A DNA stretch of 6,971 nucleotides from an uncultured Lysobacteraceae bacterium. GTDB lineage: Bacteria; Pseudomonadota; Gammaproteobacteria; Xanthomonadales; Xanthomonadaceae. The translations under genes were made by a program, and so were the position numbers. Positions 3,986 to 6,971 of this stretch are shown here, one piece after another; position 1 is the first letter of the stretch, and every line of letters starts with the position of its first letter. The stretch covers positions 1 through 6,971 of the forward strand of contig CAMPJU010000064.1 in NCBI GenBank assembly GCA_946886995.1, in the 5' to 3' direction. The notes under the pieces are model-generated. The model did no database searches, was not told where the DNA came from, and was given only the letters and a program-made list of their open reading frames with translations.

Positions 3986-6971
3986 ATGCCGACGTCGCTT
4001 CGCCGCCGCCTGCGGCTGGCCCGCCGCGGGCTTGGCCTGGCCGTCGCAGTGACCCTGGTGGTCGTGGCGCTGGTGATCGGCGTGGCGAACCAGTTGCTGC
4101 CGCTGGCCGAGCGGCATCCCGACCGCGTCGCGGCGTGGCTGGGCGAGCGCGTCGGCCGGCCGATCACGTTCTCGCGGATGCAGACCGAATGGACCCGTCG
4201 CGGGCCGGTGCTGCAGCTGGACGGACTGCGCATCGGGGCGGTCGACGGCAGTGGCGGCAGCGTTGCAGTCGGCGATGCCGAGATGCTGGTGTCGTTGTAT
4301 GCGGGCCTGCTCCCCGACACGCCGTTCTCGGAGTTGCGCCTGCGCGGCCTCGACCTGACGCTCGAGCGCGACGCGGCCGGACGCTGGCAGGTGCGCGGCC
4401 TTCCCGGGCAGCAGGCGCCGGGCGACGATCCGCTCGCGGCGCTGGAGGGGCTGGGCGAATTGCAGGTCATCGGCGGCCGGCTCGCGGTCGACGCGCCGGG
4501 CCTTGGCCTGCAAGCGCGGCTGCCGCGCGTCGACCTGCGGCTGCGCGTCGATGGGGAACGCGTCCGCGCCGGCCTGCGGGCCTGGGCCGGTGCAGGATCG
4601 GCACCGCTGGACGTGACCCTCGCACTGGATCGCGCGACCGGCCACGGCCGCATGCATGCCGGGTCGCGGGACGCCGACCTCGCCGCGTGGTCGCACTGGC
4701 TGCAGCGCGAGGGCATCGCGGCCGAATCCGGCCGCGGCCGCTTGGATGCCTGGGCGACCCTGCGCGACCACCGCATCCACGCATTCACCGTCGATGCCGC
4801 CCTGCAGCGCGTACGCCTGCGGGGTGCACCGCTGCGCGACACGCGGGGGCTGGTGAGCCGCCCGGAGGTCGCATTCGCGCAGGTCACGGCGCGGGCGCGC
4901 TGGCAGCGCACCGTGGGCGGCTGGCGGCTGGACGCGCCAAGCCTGCGGCTTCGGCCCGGGGATGCGGGCGCGGCGAACGTCGAGCACGTGCTGGACGGCC
5001 TGCTGCTTGCCGGCGGTCGCCACGTGGCGCTGGCGGCGCCACGCATCGACGTGGGTCCGTTGCTCGCCGTGGCCGCGTTGAGCGAGCGCCTGTCGCCGTC
5101 GCTGCGCCACTGGTTGCTCGAGGCACGACCGGTCGCGCGGTTGTCCGGCGTGGAGTTCGCCGCCTCCGGTGGTGCCGCGCGCGGCCAGGCCGGGATCGCA
5201 TCGGCCGGCTTCGCGGCTGCAGGCGACGCACCGGGCGTCGCGGGGCTCGCCGGCCGGGTTGCCGGTGACGCGCGCGGCTTCGTGTTCACGCCCGACGCGG
5301 GCGCGCAGGTCCGGATCGACTGGCCGCGCGGCTTCGGGATGGCCCATGCCTTCGGCTTGCAGGGCGAGGTTTCGGGATGGCGCGACGGCACGGCCTGGCA
5401 TGTGGGCACGCCGGGCCTGCGCATCGACGGCGAGGGCCTGGGCATTGCGCTGCGCGGCGGACTGGCGTGGCAGGGCGACGGTTCGCGACCACGCATCGAC
5501 ATCGCGGCCGAGGTCGACGAAGCGCCGCTGCCCCTGGCGAAGGGCTTCTGGCTGCGCCACCGCATGTCGCCCCGTGCGGTGCAGTGGCTGGACGACGCGC
5601 TGGTGGCCGGCACCTTGCGCGACGGCCGCGTGCTGGTGGTGGGCGACCTGGACGACTGGCCGTTCCGCGGCGCCGCGACCGCGCCCGCCGACGGGTTGTT
5701 CCGCGCCGACGTGGGCATCGCCGACGGCGTGCTGCGGTTCCATCGCGACTGGCCGGCGCTCGAGTCCGTGGACGCGCGCGCCAGCTTCGTCGGAGACGGG
5801 TTCGAAGTGGACGGCAGCGGCGCGATCTCCGGCGTCGAGATCGGCAGCTTCCAGGCCGGCATCGAACACTACGGGGATTCGCTGCTGCGGGTTCAGGCCG
5901 CCGGCCGGGGCGATGCCTCGCGCCTGCTCGCGCTGCTGCGCGAGAGCCCGTTGCACGACACGCATGGCGAAACCCTGGACAACCTGGCGGCGAGCGGGCC
6001 GGCCGGGGTGACGTTCACGCTGCAGCAACCGCTGCGGCGCGATGCCGGGGAGGCGAAGCTTTCCGGCACCGTCGCGCTCGGCGGCGTGGCGTTGCGCGAG
6101 CGCCGCTGGGACATCGCGTTCGAACGCGTCCGCGGCCGTGCCGAGTACCGCGGCGACGGCTTCAGCGCCGAGCGCCTGCAGGTGCGCCACGCCGGCCGGG
6201 CCGCGACGCTGTCGCTGCGCGCCGGCGGCCAGGTGCGCGATCCGGCCCAGGTCTTCGAGGCCGAACTCGACGCGTCGCTGGATGCCGCCGAACTCCTGGA
6301 GCGGGCGCCGCAGATGGCATGGCTCCGGCCGCACCTGTCGGGCCGCTCGGACTGGCGTGTCGCGCTGGCGATGCCGCGCGAGGGCGCCGGCCGCCTGCAG
6401 TTGCGTTCCGACCTCGTCGGGACCGGGCTGGGCCTGCCGGCGCCGCTGGACAAGGACGTCTCGTCGGCGATGCCCGCGCGCGTGGACCTCGCGCTGCCGC
6501 TGGAACGCGGCGAGATCCGGGTCTCGCTCGGCGACCGCGTGGCCGTTCGCGCACGCACGGGCGATGCGGGCACGGGCGTGCGCGTCGCGCTGGGGAGCGC
6601 GACCATCGATGCACCCCCGCCTGCCTCCGGGCTGGAGGCGACCGGGCGCGCAGGCGCGCTCGCGCCCCTGGAGTGGATCGGCATCGCGGGCGGCGGAGAT
6701 GGCGACGGCCTGCCGTTGCGCTCGATCGACGTGACCGCCGATCGCCTGTTGCTGTTCGGGGGCGTGTTCCCCGAGACGCGGTTGCAGGTCGATCCCGCTG
6801 GCGGCGGTGCACTCGCGGTGCGGGTGCAGGGCTCGGCGCTGGATGGCAGCGTGCGCGTGCCGGCGTCGGACAGCGCGACCGTCTCCGGCCGGTTCGCGCG
6901 ACTGCACTGGCAGTCGGCGAAGCCGCCGGCCGACGGATTCTTCGGATCCATCACGGGCATGCCGAGCAGCT
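3986..6971 (+). CDS. yhdP: YhdP-family AsmA-like envelope lipid-transport protein, N-terminal 995 codons (3' end outside window)
   Basis: I read the frame codon by codon from the ATG to the window end with no stop: 995 codons against 1266 in E. coli YhdP, so roughly the last quarter is missing. An Arg-rich start (residues 6-14) and one transmembrane segment (about 15-34) give an inner-membrane anchor with a periplasmic body. Family landmarks: A-E-R-H-P-D-R-V-A-A-W-L after the anchor (41-52), R-P-I-T-F with M-Q-T-E-W just after it, M-S-P-R-A-V-Q-W-L-D at 527-536, G-D-L-D-D-W-P-F at 553-560 and G-L-G-L-P-A-P-L near 814-821 (YhdP/DUF3971, TIGR02099). Known for E. coli: YhdP, TamB and YdbH share an essential role in phospholipid transport from inner to outer membrane, through a long beta-groove. 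No other in-frame start exists between the rng stop and this ATG, and the Shine-Dalgarno is poor. The 24-nt gap after rng implies co-transcription; tldD is expected downstream. Confidence 0.93.
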   Translation, partial: MPTSLRRRLRLARRGLGLAVAVTLVVVALVIGVANQLLPLAERHPDRVAAWLGERVGRPITFSRMQTEWTRRGPVLQLDGLRIGAVDGSGGSVAVGDAEMLVSLYAGLLPDTPFSELRLRGLDLTLERDAAGRWQVRGLPGQQAPGDDPLAALEGLGELQVIGGRLAVDAPGLGLQARLPRVDLRLRVDGERVRAGLRAWAGAGSAPLDVTLALDRATGHGRMHAGSRDADLAAWSHWLQREGIAAESGRGRLDAWATLRDHRIHAFTVDAALQRVRLRGAPLRDTRGLVSRPEVAFAQVTARARWQRTVGGWRLDAPSLRLRPGDAGAANVEHVLDGLLLAGGRHVALAAPRIDVGPLLAVAALSERLSPSLRHWLLEARPVARLSGVEFAASGGAARGQAGIASAGFAAAGDAPGVAGLAGRVAGDARGFVFTPDAGAQVRIDWPRGFGMAHAFGLQGEVSGWRDGTAWHVGTPGLRIDGEGLGIALRGGLAWQGDGSRPRIDIAAEVDEAPLPLAKGFWLRHRMSPRAVQWLDDALVAGTLRDGRVLVVGDLDDWPFRGAATAPADGLFRADVGIADGVLRFHRDWPALESVDARASFVGDGFEVDGSGAISGVEIGSFQAGIEHYGDSLLRVQAAGRGDASRLLALLRESPLHDTHGETLDNLAASGPAGVTFTLQQPLRRDAGEAKLSGTVALGGVALRERRWDIAFERVRGRAEYRGDGFSAERLQVRHAGRAATLSLRAGGQVRDPAQVFEAELDASLDAAELLERAPQMAWLRPHLSGRSDWRVALAMPREGAGRLQLRSDLVGTGLGLPAPLDKDVSSAMPARVDLALPLERGEIRVSLGDRVAVRARTGDAGTGVRVALGSATIDAPPPASGLEATGRAGALAPLEWIGIAGGGDGDGLPLRSIDVTADRLLLFGGVFPETRLQVDPAGGGALAVRVQGSALDGSVRVPASDSATVSGRFARLHWQSAKPPADGFFGSITGMPSS

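Noticed and set aside
3694..5268. 524-codon plus-strand frame across the rng/yhdP junction
   Set aside because: It is out of frame with both genes, which are firmly identified on the same strand.
2306..6907. 1533-codon open frame on the minus strand, antisense to the end of maf, all of rng and most of yhdP
   Set aside because: It lies opposite three well-identified genes, and its product is a low-complexity Arg/Ala/Gln/His-rich string with no recognisable domain. Scarcity of stop codons in high-GC DNA antisense to strongly biased genes explains it.

Overview
The window comes from a high-GC gammaproteobacterium, most likely Xanthomonadaceae of the Lysobacter/Luteimonas/Xanthomonas type. This is inferred from the very GC-rich sequence with strong G/C preference at third codon positions, the protein sequences, and the gene order. 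It is a chromosomal housekeeping region. I see no mobile element, CRISPR array, tRNA or rRNA gene, phage gene or defence system.

Layout: (1) 1-696, plus strand: the 3' end of rsfS (ribosome silencing factor), then complete rlmH (23S rRNA pseudouridine-1915 methyltransferase). This is the end of the widespread nadD-rsfS-rlmH ribosome/NAD cluster. (2) 703-1664, minus strand: a secreted SIMPL-domain (DUF541) protein, followed by a probable 62-residue acidic, disordered small protein. Its GTG start overlaps the SIMPL stop codon as GTGA. This pair converges on rlmH, with only 6 bp between the opposing stop codons. (3) 1665-1797: the only real divergent intergenic region. It holds the SIMPL ribosome binding site and a possible -10 element placed so that the maf mRNA would be leaderless. 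(4) 1798-6971, plus strand: maf (YhdE-type dTTP/UTP pyrophosphatase), rng (ribonuclease G) and the first 995 codons of yhdP (AsmA-like envelope lipid-transport protein, running off the window). The order maf-rng-yhdP matches the yhdE-rng-yhdP(-tldD) block of E. coli, so tldD would be expected next.

The genes serve ribosome maturation and silencing (rsfS, rlmH), nucleotide-pool cleaning (maf), RNA processing (rng) and envelope lipid homeostasis (yhdP). Maf, rng and yhdP are tightly spaced (10 and 24 nt gaps) and are probably co-transcribed. I did not find an undescribed multi-gene system. The points most worth checking are the coupled small ORF at 703-891 and the possibly leaderless maf start.
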